Shown: positions 1-15,000, counted from the stretch's first letter. The stretch: 64,000 nucleotides of DNA from Quillaja saponaria (GCA_029379385.1 CM055618.1:12472134-12536133), one strand, 5' to 3'. Numbers and translations: made by a program. The notes: a model not told the origin generated them from the sequence alone.

Positions 1-3000
1 ACCATGATACGCTTTTTAGTCAAGAGGTGACTGACATATTTTTTTACTACATTTAGTTGAGTATGAATAACTTGTGTTTCCGGTAGATTTTTGTTGTAGT
101 AAAAACCCACGTAGATATATTTTGGTATGCTTCTCTTCTCTCTCTTTCTTTCCTTCTAGTTTATAGTTTGTCTGTGGGTTTGCACACGCAACTGGATATC
201 CTTGGTCATGAATATTACAAATCTTATTGAGCCTTTGTAAGTGTTTTGTTAGCAGCAGTTTGCTTTTAAGGTTTTTCCTAAAGAAAAAAGAAGGGAAAAT
301 GTGTAATGAAGATACATTGATTTGTCAAATTCCTTTTTGTTGATTGCAGTTTTGAACTAGAAGAAAAATACTGTTAGCATGCTCCACGGTTAAAGTAACT
401 TAATGTAGCTCAAATAATTATTTTATTTGTAAATTGAATAAAGGCAGTGATTGGGTGGTTATGCTATTGAATTCTGCCTAAGTTGTAAGAAATAAATACT
501 AAACCATACATCAAGCCTTTTGTGGTCACCTCTGTGGTTGCAATGTACAAAATCTGAATTCAGAGGAAGAAAACAAGCTTGTACGGTCATTCTCTATTTG
601 CTATTTGGTTAACCTCCTGTTGTTAAATTCCATTTATCCTCACATGCCTGCGCGGTTCTTTTGTATGGATACATCCTTTTAATGTATGGAGGTGATATAT
701 TGTGTTCTATCAGAACATTTGAAGGGATAATTTGGAATTCATCCGGTTTGATTTTGGCATGGCTGTATCTTCTATCTCAATTTGGCTACAACTGTTGCTG
801 TTGTTGCATGGTTTCCTAATAATTATTCAGTTCTGTAATTTTAGAGTGTCTAACTCTTTTATGTGTCTCCATTAAAATTGATATGCAAATTGTCTTAAAA
901 AAAAGTTATGTTCATTAAGAATATAATATTATTGTATTGTGTAGTCCTACATTGTTTAAATGTAAAAGTCTATGTTTTATTATTTACTATAAATAAAGCT
1001 TATGAGTGTAGGCTTTGAGATATCAATCAAGGTCACAATCCTTTCCTTATTCTATTTTATTTAACATGGTGTCAGAACGGGTTTGAAACTCAAGCCCGAT
1101 CTTGGCCCGATTTTAAAAATAACCTTAATCTTCTCTTTCTTTTATCTAGCCACCATATGAAGAAAAAAAAAAAAAAAAAAAAAAAAAGAAGGGAATTTGC
1201 TGCCAGCTATCATTATTTCTTCTTTTCTATCCCTAATTATCTCTTTCATCTTGTTCATATTGATGTTTAGGGTCCTAGTCGTGTTAGTTTATCTTTGGGA
1301 TATCAGTATTTCGTAACCTTTATTGATGACTATTCTCGTTGCACGTGGTTATTTTTAATGAAAAATTGTTCTAAGTTATTTTCTATATTCTAACAGTTTT
1401 GTGCTGAAATTAAAACACAATTTGATGTTTTTATTCGTATTTTGCGTAGTGATAATGCACGTGAATATTTTTCTACATCATTTCAGCACTTTATGACATC
1501 TCAAGGTATGCTGCATCAATCATCTTGTTCTCACACCCCTCAACAAAATGGAGTTGTTGAGCGCAAAAACAGACATTTAATTGAAACAGCTCTCACTCTA
1601 TTACTTCATGGTCATGTTCTACTTCGATTTTGGGGTGATGATGTACTTACTCAATGCTACCTTATTAATCACATGTCATCTTCTAAATTGCATAACAAAA
1701 TTCCATATTCTATCATCTTTATTAATCATCCCTTATATTCAATTCCGTTTCGTATCTTTGGTTGCATTTGTTTTGTTCATGATCTAACACCTGGACAAGA
1801 TAAACTCTCTTCCAAATCATTTAAGTGCATCTTCTTGGGTTATTCTTGCCTTCAAAAAGGGTATAAATGTTACTGTCCAGATAAGAATCGTTACTTTATC
1901 TCCGTTGATGTTACATTTTTTGAGGGATCTTTATTCTTTTCCTCGACTATTCCCGAGTCACCATCTATCTCTGAGGCTTTTCCGGTTCCTTATCTTAGAC
2001 CAAATGACTATGTATCATCTAAGACTTAATTATTAAATGTTTCTGATGACGAATGTGATTCTAGTCCAGAGTCATTCACATCTGAAAATATAATCACCTT
2101 AAGTGATGATAGTTCAGACATCTCTGAAGATGAAAAATATTTTCAGAAAAATCTGAAATAAAAGGAAAGAGAAAAGTTGAAGAACCAGATCACTTAGATC
2201 TAGATTTCTGAAACCAAAGTCTATTCTCAAAAAGAGATAGATGAATTAAAAGAAGAAGATTATAGAAAACCTTCACCTTCTGAAATTCCTATAGTCTCTA
2301 GAAAAAATGACTTAAGTAAACAAAATGTAGCAGTCAATGGGACATATTTGGATTTGACAAATATTCCTATTAAAGACTATGAAAAAATCATAGATGAATG
2401 GGCACAGTCATTGTTCATCGTTATAACAAATTATAGAACCTCTTAGTCTAAAGAAAATTTTTTAGACTTCATAGCAGGAACGTTGCAAGGAAACACTTTG
2501 CAATTTCTTAGAAAATGGGAAAGTTCTATAAAAGGAATAGCCCAGAAAAAAGGATTACTTAAAACTTTTAATAGTTTTGATAAAATCCTACAAGAATTCG
2601 TTAATATAATAAAGAAAGAATTTTGTAGATATATGGATCCTCAAAACTTAAAGTCAGAAGTAAACTATACTTAGACTAAAATAAAATTGTGTGATATAAG
2701 GGAATTAGAAAAATTCTCTAAACAGTTTCAAAATATTATCATAAGTTAGATGCTATTGAGTCAAAATTTTGGCTTAATTAGTATTTTCATAAGTTACCTC
2801 CTCTATGGGATGAATTGTGTAATAACACATATACTCCTTTTTTAGAAAAAATTAATGGAGAAGATACTCTAGGGAATAGAGTTAAATATGCTATTAGGCA
2901 AGTCTTAGATCACTGTCTAACAGCAAAAGCGACTAAACAAGTCAAGAAACAAGTAGGTGACAAATATTGCACCAGAATTCTCAAGGATGATTGGGAATTT

Positions 3001-6000
3001 GGATGTGACAAGTCTAACAAGTTTAAACCAAAAAGGTTTACTTGGAAAAATGAAAAAAAAAATTTCCAAGAAAGTTTAAGTCACATAAAAAATATGTTAG
3101 AAGACAAAAGAAAACATGGAAACCTAGAAAAGGTTGTAAGTGTTACATTTATAACGAAGCAGGTCATTATGCCCCACAATGTCCTAATAAAGGAAGAAGT
3201 GGAAAGAAAATGATAAAAATGCTAGAAGAAAATGAACTAGAAATTTATTATGGAGAAGAAATATTTGATAATGAATCTATCTTATATGAAATATCCAGTA
3301 AAGAAGAAAGTTCAGATAATGAATCAGGGATATTTTGTCTGCTTGTGGACTGTCCTTGTCTAGGAATCCTGTTAGCACTTTTATCATTGTCCTGGTTTAG
3401 GATTGATCCTTGCCTTTGCTTTGACAGTTGTCCTATGTTCTATATCACAAGAATATTGACAAATGTAATTATACCATCGAATCCTTCTTGGATTTTCTTC
3501 TCCTTTTCTTGATTTTAGAAAATTATTTACTGATTGATTATCAGTACGAATAAGAAATTTTTCTGGTGCAAGAAAAATATGGAATCTCTTTATGTCATTT
3601 GTTATAGATAAGAGTTCTTTCTCGTGAATAATATAATTAATTTCATTGGGCTTAAACTTTCCTGAATTATAGCCACAAATTTTTTCTTCTTTGTTTACTA
3701 TAGTTTTTAGTATTGCACCCCAATGTTCTTCACTGGCATCAATTTCTAATATTAGTTTATCTTCTTGTTTAGGAAAATAAACTAAAGGGAGATTTTTTAT
3801 CTTATCCTTTATTGACTTAATTATTAAGAGAAGTTAATAAAAGGTTTGTAGAAATATTTGAGCCACATGGATTTGATTCAGAAATTCAATCCTTTTTTCT
3901 GGGCTATTCCTTTTATAGAACTTTCCTATTTTCTAAGAAATTGCAAAGTGTCTCCTTGCAACGTTCCTGCTATGAAGTCTAAATTTTTTTTTTTTTTGAA
4001 ATACTAGATAATCGTCTATTTGACTTCCTAATAATTCAGATAATTCAAGAATAATGTTAGTTTGTTCAAAATTAATATCCTTATCCCAATTAATTTCTTT
4101 TAACACCTTTTTAGTGATAAATAATAGAATTATCTTGAGTCCTAAAAAGATAGAAATAGAAAAACAGGAAATAGAATTCTTAATATTAAAACTAAGTCCT
4201 AAAGGAATTCAATTACAGGATCATATTCTTGTAAAAATTAAAGATTTTCCTAACAACATTGTAGATAAAAAACAACTACAAAGTTTTTTAGGAATATTAA
4301 ATTATGGTAGAAATTTTATAAAGGATTTATCCAAAAAGGAAAAATCTTTATTAGAAAAACTCAAAAATTTGATTTAATCTCTTGTAGTTGATGACCATCC
4401 TAGTTTTTCCTCTTTTTACTTCAGAGTGGTTTCTTACCATAAAAGCTGGACTAGAATGAGGACTAGTAGTTGATTCTATTAATCCTTTGTCTAATAGTTC
4501 TTTTATTTGAATCTTAAATTCGTCTATGTCTTATTTAGTATAGACTATAGGTTTAACTCTAATTATTTTATTGGGATCACTTAATCTTAGATTACAATAT
4601 CTAGGATTTCTTTCCCATAATTTTAAAAGATCTTCACTAAAATTTGGTTCTAACTGTTTGTATAACCAATGTGAAGTGTCTAAAGTTTGAATTTTTCCTT
4701 TTTTCTTAAAAGGTTCAAATCCTTTGTAATATCTATACTTATGTTTTACAAGTATAGGTATATGTATTCTAGAATTATTCAAAGATAATTCTAAGCAATT
4801 ATTATCTAATTTTAAAGGAAAATATTTCTGTAGGAAATTATTTCCTAGTAACATATCACCATGTATTAAAGAAAAACATAATATCTTTGGAATAAGAAAT
4901 TTTTTATTTCCTAATCATATTGGTATATTTTTAGCTTTGTATTCGATAACAGTTTCTCTGCCATCTATTCCTTTTGCTAATATTGGATGCTTCATTATTA
5001 CCCATATTTCTATAGGCAAAGCATTTACTCTACAAATACTTGTTGTAGCACCTGTATCAATCAAAATATCTAATTGATATGGTTTATATCTTGAGAAATT
5101 GAAATTACCTAACACATAATTATATTTCTTTTTGTTTTGATGAGAAAAAGATGATATTTTCATTTTCTCCAATCAGTAACTGAGATACTATTATAGTATG
5201 TAATTCTTCATTTCTTGAAGAACTATTTGATACTGGAAGTATTGGAAAATTAACATTAGAATTTATTATTCTTTGATTATTTTAAATACTGATTTCTTCA
5301 GAGAATTGATCTTCTTGACTTTATCTTTGACTTCTGAAACCTATATTAGGAATTAATCTTGGTTGATTACTATTAAAGGATCTTCTATCCCTAAAGTAGA
5401 GATTATTTCCTGAGGCTTGGAATTCTATAGGCTGAACATTTCTTTGTTCCCTATTTTCAGTCAAGTCTGTGATTAACCAATCAGAAGGTATTTCTAGATC
5501 CTTCTAATTTATCAGTCGTGGTTGAATTTCTGAATCAAATTCACGTGGCTCAAATATTTCTACAAACCTTTTATCAACTTTTCTAGTTGATGTTTGAGAT
5601 AAATTGGTTAACTCATAGATGGATTTTCATTCTATGGCTAAATCATTACTATTTTCTATCATTCCTATATTCTTAGTTTGAATTCTAAGTTTTAAAGAAT
5701 TCTAAATATTAGGATAATTAATAGATATAAAATAATTTGGCTTGATCTTAAACAAAACTACTCCTGTGACTAGATTAGATTGAATTACTCATATGAGAGT
5801 TTTCATATGGTCATTTAACCTATTGTCATACAGGATAGTTAAGATAGGGGTATCTATTCCTTGACGAAATAATGTTTTTATTTCTATCTGGATTATCCCT
5901 ATATGGATGTATCTAATTGTAGGAAACTTTTTCTTAAGTCTTTTAATTTTATCTAAGTCAAATATGTTTAATTCGACTGATTCTTCTTCTGAGGCTTTAG

Positions 6001-9000
6001 CAGTAGTATTACCTGAAAACTGCTCAAAATGTCTAGCACTCCAGAAGTTGAATTTAGATATCTTATAGATTTCTTCCTTTGTAGGATTTCCTATCCTTAA
6101 AGAAGATTCTTCTATCTGCATATCTTCTATTATATCTCCTAATTTTGTAACTTGTTGTTCAGAATTAGGAACTTATTGAAACATAAAAGAAAATTATGAT
6201 TCATTATCTGAACTTTCTTCTTCACTGGATATTTCATATAAGATAGATTCATTATCAGAGATTTCTTCTCCATAATAAATTTCTAGTTCATTTTCTTCTA
6301 GCATTTTTATCATTTTCTTTCCATTTCTTTGTTAAGACATTGTGGGGCATAATGACCTGCTTCGCTACAAATGTAACACTTACAACCTTTTCTAGGTTTC
6401 CATATTTTCTTTTGTCTTCTAACATATTTTTTATGTGACTTAAACTTTCTTGGAGATTTTTTCTTCCATTTTTTCTAAGTAAACTTTTTTGGTTTAGACT
6501 TGTCACGTTTAAACTTGTCACATCCAAATCCACAATCATCTTTGAGAATTCTGGTGTAATATTTGTCACCTACTTGTTTCTTGACTTGTTTAGTCGCTTT
6601 TACTGTTAGACAGTGATCTAAGATTTGCCTAATAGCATATTTAACTCTATTCCCTAGAGTATCTTCTCCATTAGTTTTTTCTAAAAAATGAATATATGTG
6701 TTATTACACAATTCATCCCATAGAGGAGGTAACTCATGAAAATACTGATTAAGCCAAAATTCTGACTCAATAGCATCTAACTTATGATAATATTTTTGAA
6801 ACTGTTTAGAGAATTTTTCTAATTCCCTTATATCACACAATTTTATTTTAGTCAAAGTATAGTTTACTTCTAACTTTAAGTTTTGAGGATTCATATATCC
6901 ACAAAATTCTTTCTTTATTATATTAACGAATTCTTGTAGGATTTTATTAAAACTATTAATAGTTTCAAGTAATCTTTTTTTCTGGGCTATTTCTTTTATA
7001 AAACTTTCCCATTTTCTAAGAAATTACAAATTGTCTCCTTGCAACGTTCTTGCTATGAAGTCTAAAATTTTTTTTTTAGACCAAGAGGTTCTATAATTTG
7101 TTATAACGATGGACAATGACTGTGCCCATTCATCTATGATTTTTTTATAGTCTTTAATAAGAATATTTGTCAAATCCAAATATTTTTCATTGACTGCTAA
7201 ATTTTGTTTATTTAAGTCATCTATTCTAGAGACTGTAGGAATTTCAGAAGGTGAAGGTTTTCTATCATATTTTTCTTTTAATTCATCTATCTCTTTTTAA
7301 GAATAGACTTTAGTTTCAGAATCTAGATCTAAGTGATCTAGTTTTTCAACTTTTCTCTTTCTTTTTATTTCAAATTTTTTCTGAAAATAAAAGGAGCACC
7401 GCTGGTGGACTTTGGAACAGAAATAGAAGACAAAAAAGAGACAAATGCATAATAGGGTGAAGATAAACAATGATAACTCAAAAAAATATAAATAGGATAA
7501 GAATTACGAGTTGAACGAGTACCTCTTCGTAAAATAGGTGGTGAAGCAGGATTCGAGGCACGGGAAGGTGTTGGGACAGAAGGTGAGTCATCAGGTACAT
7601 CAACAGTGTCTGCTGGAAGATCAAAATAATTATGAAATATTATTAAATATTTCTGATGATGAATGTGATTCTAGTCCAGAGTCATCCACATCTGAAAATA
7701 TAACATGAATAGTGGTTTCATTAATACATTCTAATATTTTTTCTTGTTTTTTGTTAATTTTTTCAAAATTAAACAGAGACAAATCTACTAAGGAGTTTAA
7801 TACCCTACTTATACTATTGACAGATTTTTCTTCAGTAATATCTATATGAAGACTATGATCATAAAGTTTTTCTTTGTGATCTTCTCATATTATGCACTTA
7901 ACATGTTCCATTATGGACAGATTATAGCTCCTAAGACCTCCTAGGGATGCTATTTCACTTCAACAACAGGGTACACAACAGCCTATCAATGGCCAACAAC
8001 ACCCAAACAGAAGTTACTAATCCTAAAGCATATAGGATTTCAATCAGCCAGAAATGTAAAAAGTAAGTAATAATAGAAAAGAGATACAAATAAAACTTAC
8101 AGAAATAGCTTCACACGTTTATTTACTGAATATCAATTGTCACTGGTACAAACTACTGGTACAAACTACTTCAAGCTTTGTTGATTACAAAAGCTCTGAT
8201 ACAATTCTACTAAACTAGCTGCGGAATACTGAGGATCTCAACAGGAGAGATAAGGTGTATACAAGATGGTGAGAGAGAGAAGTATTAAAACAGAGAAAAT
8301 AAGAAATTCTAAGATATCCTATAATGCCTAAGCATCAACCTATTTAAAGGAAAAATTTTAACAAACATCATTATTACATTAGGTAAAGAGATAAGAAAGA
8401 ATCTCCTTTAATTGCTGTAAAGAAGATTGCTTTTGCTAAAGGTGGATATGCATTATCTCTTTAGCTGAGATGTTCCTTTCTTGAAAGTGACCTGTCATCT
8501 GCCTGTCGTTTTCAGATAGAGACTTGTCATCTTTAAGTTGTTGGAATGCTGACTCATCAACTTTCTGTCTTTTTCAGAAAATGACTACTCAGCTTTCGGT
8601 AGTGGAGATGTCGTTGTCATGGTTCCATCATGTTGTGTTCTGTAACACTGTCATACGTGTTGGCACCATCACTCCTGCTACAAGCACTGTTTGCTCTGTC
8701 TGCAAGATTGAAATCCATCTCTGCATCAGAAATAAGATCTTCAGGGCCTTCTATCTCAAAGAGTCTGATTTTTCTGAGAATTTGATCACAAAGATCTATC
8801 TGTTCTTTGGATCTGTTGTACTGGACTGGTAAAGCTGTAGTAAATATTCTTTTTCCATCTAAGATTTTGACGAAGTCTTCACTTAGAATAAAATCTGTCT
8901 TTCTGACAAGCTGGCCGAGACATTTAACATAATATTGATCTCTAGATATAGTCTGTCTGACTAGGAGAGTTTGATCATCTTCTGAAAGGTCAAAATCAGA

Positions 9001-12000
9001 ATCTAATGTCTTGCTTAGATCAAAGATCTGAAAAGGTTAATAGAATTTTTTTCTTTGAAAATATCCCATCATACTGGTTATAGAAAAAGTAAACATAGAT
9101 TTTGACTCGTCTTCCATGATGGAGTAAAGGATCATGGTTTTGAGAAAATAACCTAATGCTGAAAGTTTTTCAAATTTATCATTTTCTAGGATAATGGTTA
9201 CAACGAATCTCATCCCAACACTTTCTATGTCAAGACTTTCATAAAAACTGAAAGATAATTTTGGAATATTAATGTTCTAATAATCAGAAGGTATATGAAT
9301 ATTAAAGGAAAATTGTTCTAATTTTTTCATTAATTTGAAATGATGAGCATTGTCTATGCTGCTGGTAATTTTGAAAGATAACTCTGTTGGGAGAATCATC
9401 TTGGATTTTTCATAGAGACTAATTCTCTTGACTTTTTAAAATACTAGATCATCGTCTGTTTGACTTCCCAATAATTTAGATAATTCAAGAATAGTGTTAA
9501 TTTGTTCAAAATTAACATTTTTATCCCAATTAACTTCTTTTAACACATTTTTAGTGAGAAATTTAAAGTTCTTGAAGATATTAGTTTGATTAACTAATTC
9601 TTCTGCAAGCTTTCCCATATATTTTCTAAAAACTGATTTTTTCTCTAGAATATGGGATTTCCATACTCTATTTAACAGTTCATCTAGGTTCTCTGGTAAG
9701 CCTGGGTTAAAGAAATCTGAAACTTGCTTAGCTTCTTCCTTCTTTTCTTGAATGACTAATTTTTCTGCCTTTTTCACTGTTTGTGAATAGGTCATAGGTT
9801 GACTCAACGGATTTTGTGAGTATTGTATGTATTGTGGAGGTTGGTATGGTATTTGAGGTGGTTGTATGTATAGTTGTCTACTATACATAGAGTGAGGATT
9901 ATACCTAAAATATGCTGGCTGCATAATTTCATTAACAGAGGTATTTTGTCTGCTTGTGGACTGTCCTTGTCTAGGAATCCTGTTAGCACTTGAGGATTGT
10001 CCTGGTTTAGGATTGATCCTTGCCTTTGCTTTGACAGTTGTCCATTCACCTGTGGATTCGAATAAAGGCTTTTTTCCTTTATCCTTTTTCTGGCTCATGC
10101 TTGCTCAAGAAATCTGCAAGAAAATTTTTGTTACCTTTAATATGTTCTATATCAAAAGAATATTGACAAATGTAATTATACCATCGAATCCTTCTTGGAT
10201 TTTCTTCTCATTTTCTTGATTTTAGAAAATTCTTTACTTATTGATTATCAGTACGAATAAGAAATTTTTCTGGTGCAAGAAAAATATGAAATCTCTTTAT
10301 GCCATTTTTTATAGCTAAGAGTTCTTTCTTGAATTCATGCTCAGCAAGATCATGAAATTCTTAGGTTATATTATGGTACAGAAATCTATACTTTAAAAGA
10401 AAAAGTAAAACCTAAGAAAAACTCTAAACAAGAGTTTGAAGCTATAAAAGAAATTATAAAATATTGAAAAATTCGTTATATCAAAGAACTTGATATATCA
10501 GAAAGAAACAAACTAGTAAGTACGATGCAAGATTTATTTGTTCAAACCGAACATTTAATGAAGCAAAATAATTATGAAATATTATTAAATGTTTCTGATG
10601 ACGAATGTGATTCTAGTCCAGAGTCATTCACATCTGAAAATATAATCACCTTAAGTGATGATAGTTCAGACATGATGAAAAAAGATTTTCAGAAAAATCT
10701 GAAATAAAAAGAAAGAGAAAAGTTGAAGAACCAAATCACTTAGATCTAGATTTCTAAAACCAAAGTCTATTCTCAAAAAGAGATAGATGAATTAAAAGAA
10801 GAAGATGATAGAAAACCTTCACATTCTGAAATTCTTACAGTCTCTAGAAAAGATACTTAAATAAACAAAATGTAGCAGTCAATGGGACATATTTCGATTT
10901 GACAAATATTCCTATTAAAGACTATGAAAAAATCATAGATGAATGGGCACAGTCATTGTCCATCGTTATAACAAATTATAGAACCTCTTGGTCTAAAGAA
11001 AATTTTTAGACTTCATAGCAGGAACGTTGCAAGGAGACACTTTGCAATTTCTTAGAAAATGGGAAAGTTCTATAAAATGAATAGCCCAGAAAAAAAGATT
11101 ACTTGAAACTTTTAATAGTTTTGAAAAAATCCTACAAGAATTCGTTAATATAATACAGAAATTTTTTTGTAGATATATGGATTCTCAAAACTTAAAGTCA
11201 GAAGTAAACTATACTTAGACTAAAATAAAATTGTGTGATATAAGGGAATTAGGAAAATTCTCTAAACAGTTTCAAAAATATTATCATAAGTTAGATGCTA
11301 TTGAGTCAGAATTTTGGCTTAATCAGTATTTTCATGAGTTACCTACTCCATGGGATGAATTGTGTAATAACACATATATTCATTTTTTAGAAAAAACTAA
11401 TGGAGAAGATACTCTAGGGAATAGAGTTAAATATGCTATTAGGCAAATCTTAGATCACTGTCTAACAGCAAAAGCGACTAAACAAGTCAAGAAACAAGTA
11501 GGTGACAAATATTGCACCAGAATTCTCAAAGATGATTGGAAATTTAGATGTTACAAGTCTAACAAGTTTAAACCAAAAAGGTTTACTTGGAAAAAATGAA
11601 AGAAAAAATCTCCAAGAAAGTTAAGTCACATAAAAAATATGTTAGAAGACAAAAGAAAACATGGAAACCTAGAAAAGGTTGTAAGTGTTACATTTGTAAC
11701 GAAGCAGGTCATTATGCCCCACAATGTCCTAACAAAGGAAGAAGTGGAAAGAAAATGATAAAAATGCTAGAAGAAAATGAACTAAAAATTTGTTATAGAG
11801 AAGAAATCTCTGATAATGAATCTATCTTATATGAAATATCTAGTGAAGAAGAAAGTTCAGATAATGAATCATAATTTTCTTTTATGTTTCAATAAGTCCC
11901 TAATTCTGAACAACAAGATACAAAATTAGGAGATATAATAGAAGATATGCAGATAGAAGAATCTTCTTAAAGGATAGGAAATCTTTCAAAGGAAGAAATC

Positions 12001-15000
12001 TATAAGATATCTAAATTCAACTTCTGGAGTGCTAGACATTTTGAGCAGTTTTCAGGTAATACTACTGCTAAAGCCTCAGAAGAAGGATCAGTCGAATTAA
12101 ACATATTTGACTTAGATAAAATTAAGAGACTTAAGAAAAAATTTCCTAAAATTAGATACATCCATATAGGGATAATTCAGATAGAAATAAAAGCATTATT
12201 TCGTCAAGGAATAGATACCCCTATCTTAACTATCCTGTATGACAATAGATTAAATGACCCTATGAAAGCTCTCATAAGAAGAATTCAATCTAATATAGTC
12301 ACAGGAGTAGTTTAGTTTAAGATCAAGCCAAATTATTTTATATCTATTAATGATCCTAATATTCAGAATTCTTTAAAACTTAGAATTCAAACTAATAATA
12401 TAAAAATGATAGAAAATAGTAATGATTTAGCCATAGAATGGAAATCCATCTATGAGTTAACCAATTTACCTCAAACATCAACTAGAGAAGTTGATAAAAG
12501 GTTTGTAGAAATATTTGAGCCACGTGGATTTGATTCAGAAATTCAACCACGACTGATAAATTTGAATGATCTAAAAATACCTTCTGATTGGTTAATCACA
12601 GACTTGACTGAAAATAGGGAACAAAGAAATGTTCAACCTATAGAATTCCAAGCCTCAGGAAGTAATATGTACTTTAGGGATAGAATATCTTTTAGTAGTA
12701 ATCAACCAAGATCTATTCCTAATATAGGTTTCAGAAGTCAAAGTCAAATAGAAAGTCAAGAAGATCAATTCTCTGAAGAAATCAGTATCGAAAATAATCA
12801 AAGAATAATAAATTCTAATGTTAATTTTTCAATACTTCCAGGATCAAATAGTTCTTCAAGAAGTGAAGAATTACATACTATAATAGTATCTCAGTTACTG
12901 ATTAGAGAAAATGAAGATATCATTTTTTCTCATCAAAACAAAAAGAAATATAATTATGTGTTAGGTAATTTCAATCTCTCAGGATATAAACCATATCAAT
13001 TAGATATTTTGATTGATACAGGTGCTACAACAAGTACTTGTAGAGTAAATGCTTTGCCTATAGAAAAATGGGTAATAATGAAGCATCCAATCTTAGCAAA
13101 AGGAATAGATGGCAGAGAAACTGTTATCGAATACAAAGCTAAAAATATACCAATATGATTAGGAAATAAAAAATTTCTTATTCCAAAGATATTATGTTTT
13201 CCTTTAATGCATGGTGATATGTTACTAGGAAATAATTTCCTACAGAATTATTTTCCTTTACAATTAGATAATAATTGCTTAGAATTATCTCTGAATAATT
13301 CTAGAATACCTATACCTATACTTGTAGAACATAAGTATAGATATGACAAAGGATTTGAACCTTTTAAAAAAAATGGAGAAATTCAAACTTTAGACACTTC
13401 ACATTGGTTATACAAACAGTTAGAACCAAATTTAAGTGAAGATCTTTTAAAATTATGGAAAAGAAATCTTAGATATTGTAATCTAAGATTAAGTGATCCC
13501 AATAAAATAATTAAAGTTAAACCTATGGTATATACTAAACAAGACATAGTCGAATTTAAGATTCAAATAAAAGAACTATTAGACAAAGGATTAATAAAAT
13601 CAACTACTAGTCCTCATTCTAATCCAGCTTTTATGGTAAGAAACCACTCTGAAGTAAAAAGAGGAAAAGCTAGGATGGTCATCAACTACAAGATATTAAA
13701 TCAAAATCTTGAATTTGATGGTTATTTTATTCCCAGAAAGGATGTTCTTATTAATCAAATTAGACATGCTAAATATTTTAGTAAATTTGATTGCAAATCA
13801 GGTTTTTGGCAGATAAAGCTGACAGAAGAGTCAAAACCATTGACAGCTTTTAGTGCTCCATACGGACATTACCAATGGACCGTTATGCCATTCGGTTTAT
13901 GTAATGCTCCACAAATATTCCAAAGATGGATGGACAACCTCTTTAAAAACATTAAAGATTTTTGTCTGGTCTACATAGATGATGTTCTTGTCTTTTTTAA
14001 AACAGAAACAGAACACAAAACTCATTTAGAAAAGTTAGAGATATTTTCTTAAACAATGGAATTATTTTGAGTCCTAAAAAGATAGAAATAGAGAAACAGG
14101 AAATAGAATTCTTAGGATTAAAACTAAGTCCTAAAGGAATTCAATTACAGGATCATATTCTTGTAAAAATTAAAGATTTTCCTAACAACATTGTAGATAA
14201 AAAACAACTACAAAGTTTTTTAGGAATATTAAATTATGGTAGAAATTTTATAAAAGATTTATCCAAAAATGAAAAACTTTTATTAGAAAAACTCAAAAAG
14301 AATAAACAATTCTTTTAGAAAGAAAGTGATTCTTTAATAATTAAGTCAATAAAGAATGAGATAAAAAGTCTCCCTTCAGTTTATTTTCCTAAACAAGAAG
14401 ATAAACTGATATTAGAAACTGATGCCAGTGAAGAACACTGGGGTGCAGTACTAAAAACTATAGTAAACAAAGAAGAAAAAATTTGTGGCTATAATTCAGG
14501 AAAGTTTAAGCCCAATGAAATTAATTATATTATTTACGGGAAATAACTCTTAGCTATAAAAAATGGCATAAAGAGATTCCATATTTTTCTTGCACCAGAA
14601 AAATTTCTTATTCGTACTGATAATCAATCAGTAAAGAATTTTCTAAAATCAAGAAAAGGAGAAGAAAATCCAAGAAGGATTCGATGGTATAATTACATTT
14701 GTCAATATTCTTTTGATATAGAACATATCAAAGGTAACAAAAATTTTCTTACAGATTTCTTGAGCAGGCATGAGCCAGAAAAAGGATAAAGGAAAAAAGC
14801 ATTTATTCGAATCCACAGGTGAATGGACAACTATCAAAGCAAAGGCAAGGATCAATCCTAAACCAGGACAATCCTCAAGTACTAACAGGATTCCTAGACA
14901 AGGACAGTCCACAAGCAGACAAAATACCCCTGTTAATGAAATTATGCAGCCAGCATATTTCAGGTATAATCCTCACTCTATGTATAGTAGACCACTATAC

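Larger units (their letters stand above)
7388..10332 (-). repeat. Inverted repeat A, left arm (about 2.95 kb)
   Basis: It pairs with about 14546-17505: RNase H tail, ORF2, promoter, leader, the inverted coat-protein scrap and the copia piece, in the same order. Confidence 0.82.

Noticed and set aside
10525..10707. Separate small gene ahead of the coat protein
   Set aside because: The frame is the N-terminal part of the viral coat protein cut short by a frameshift, as the other two copies show.
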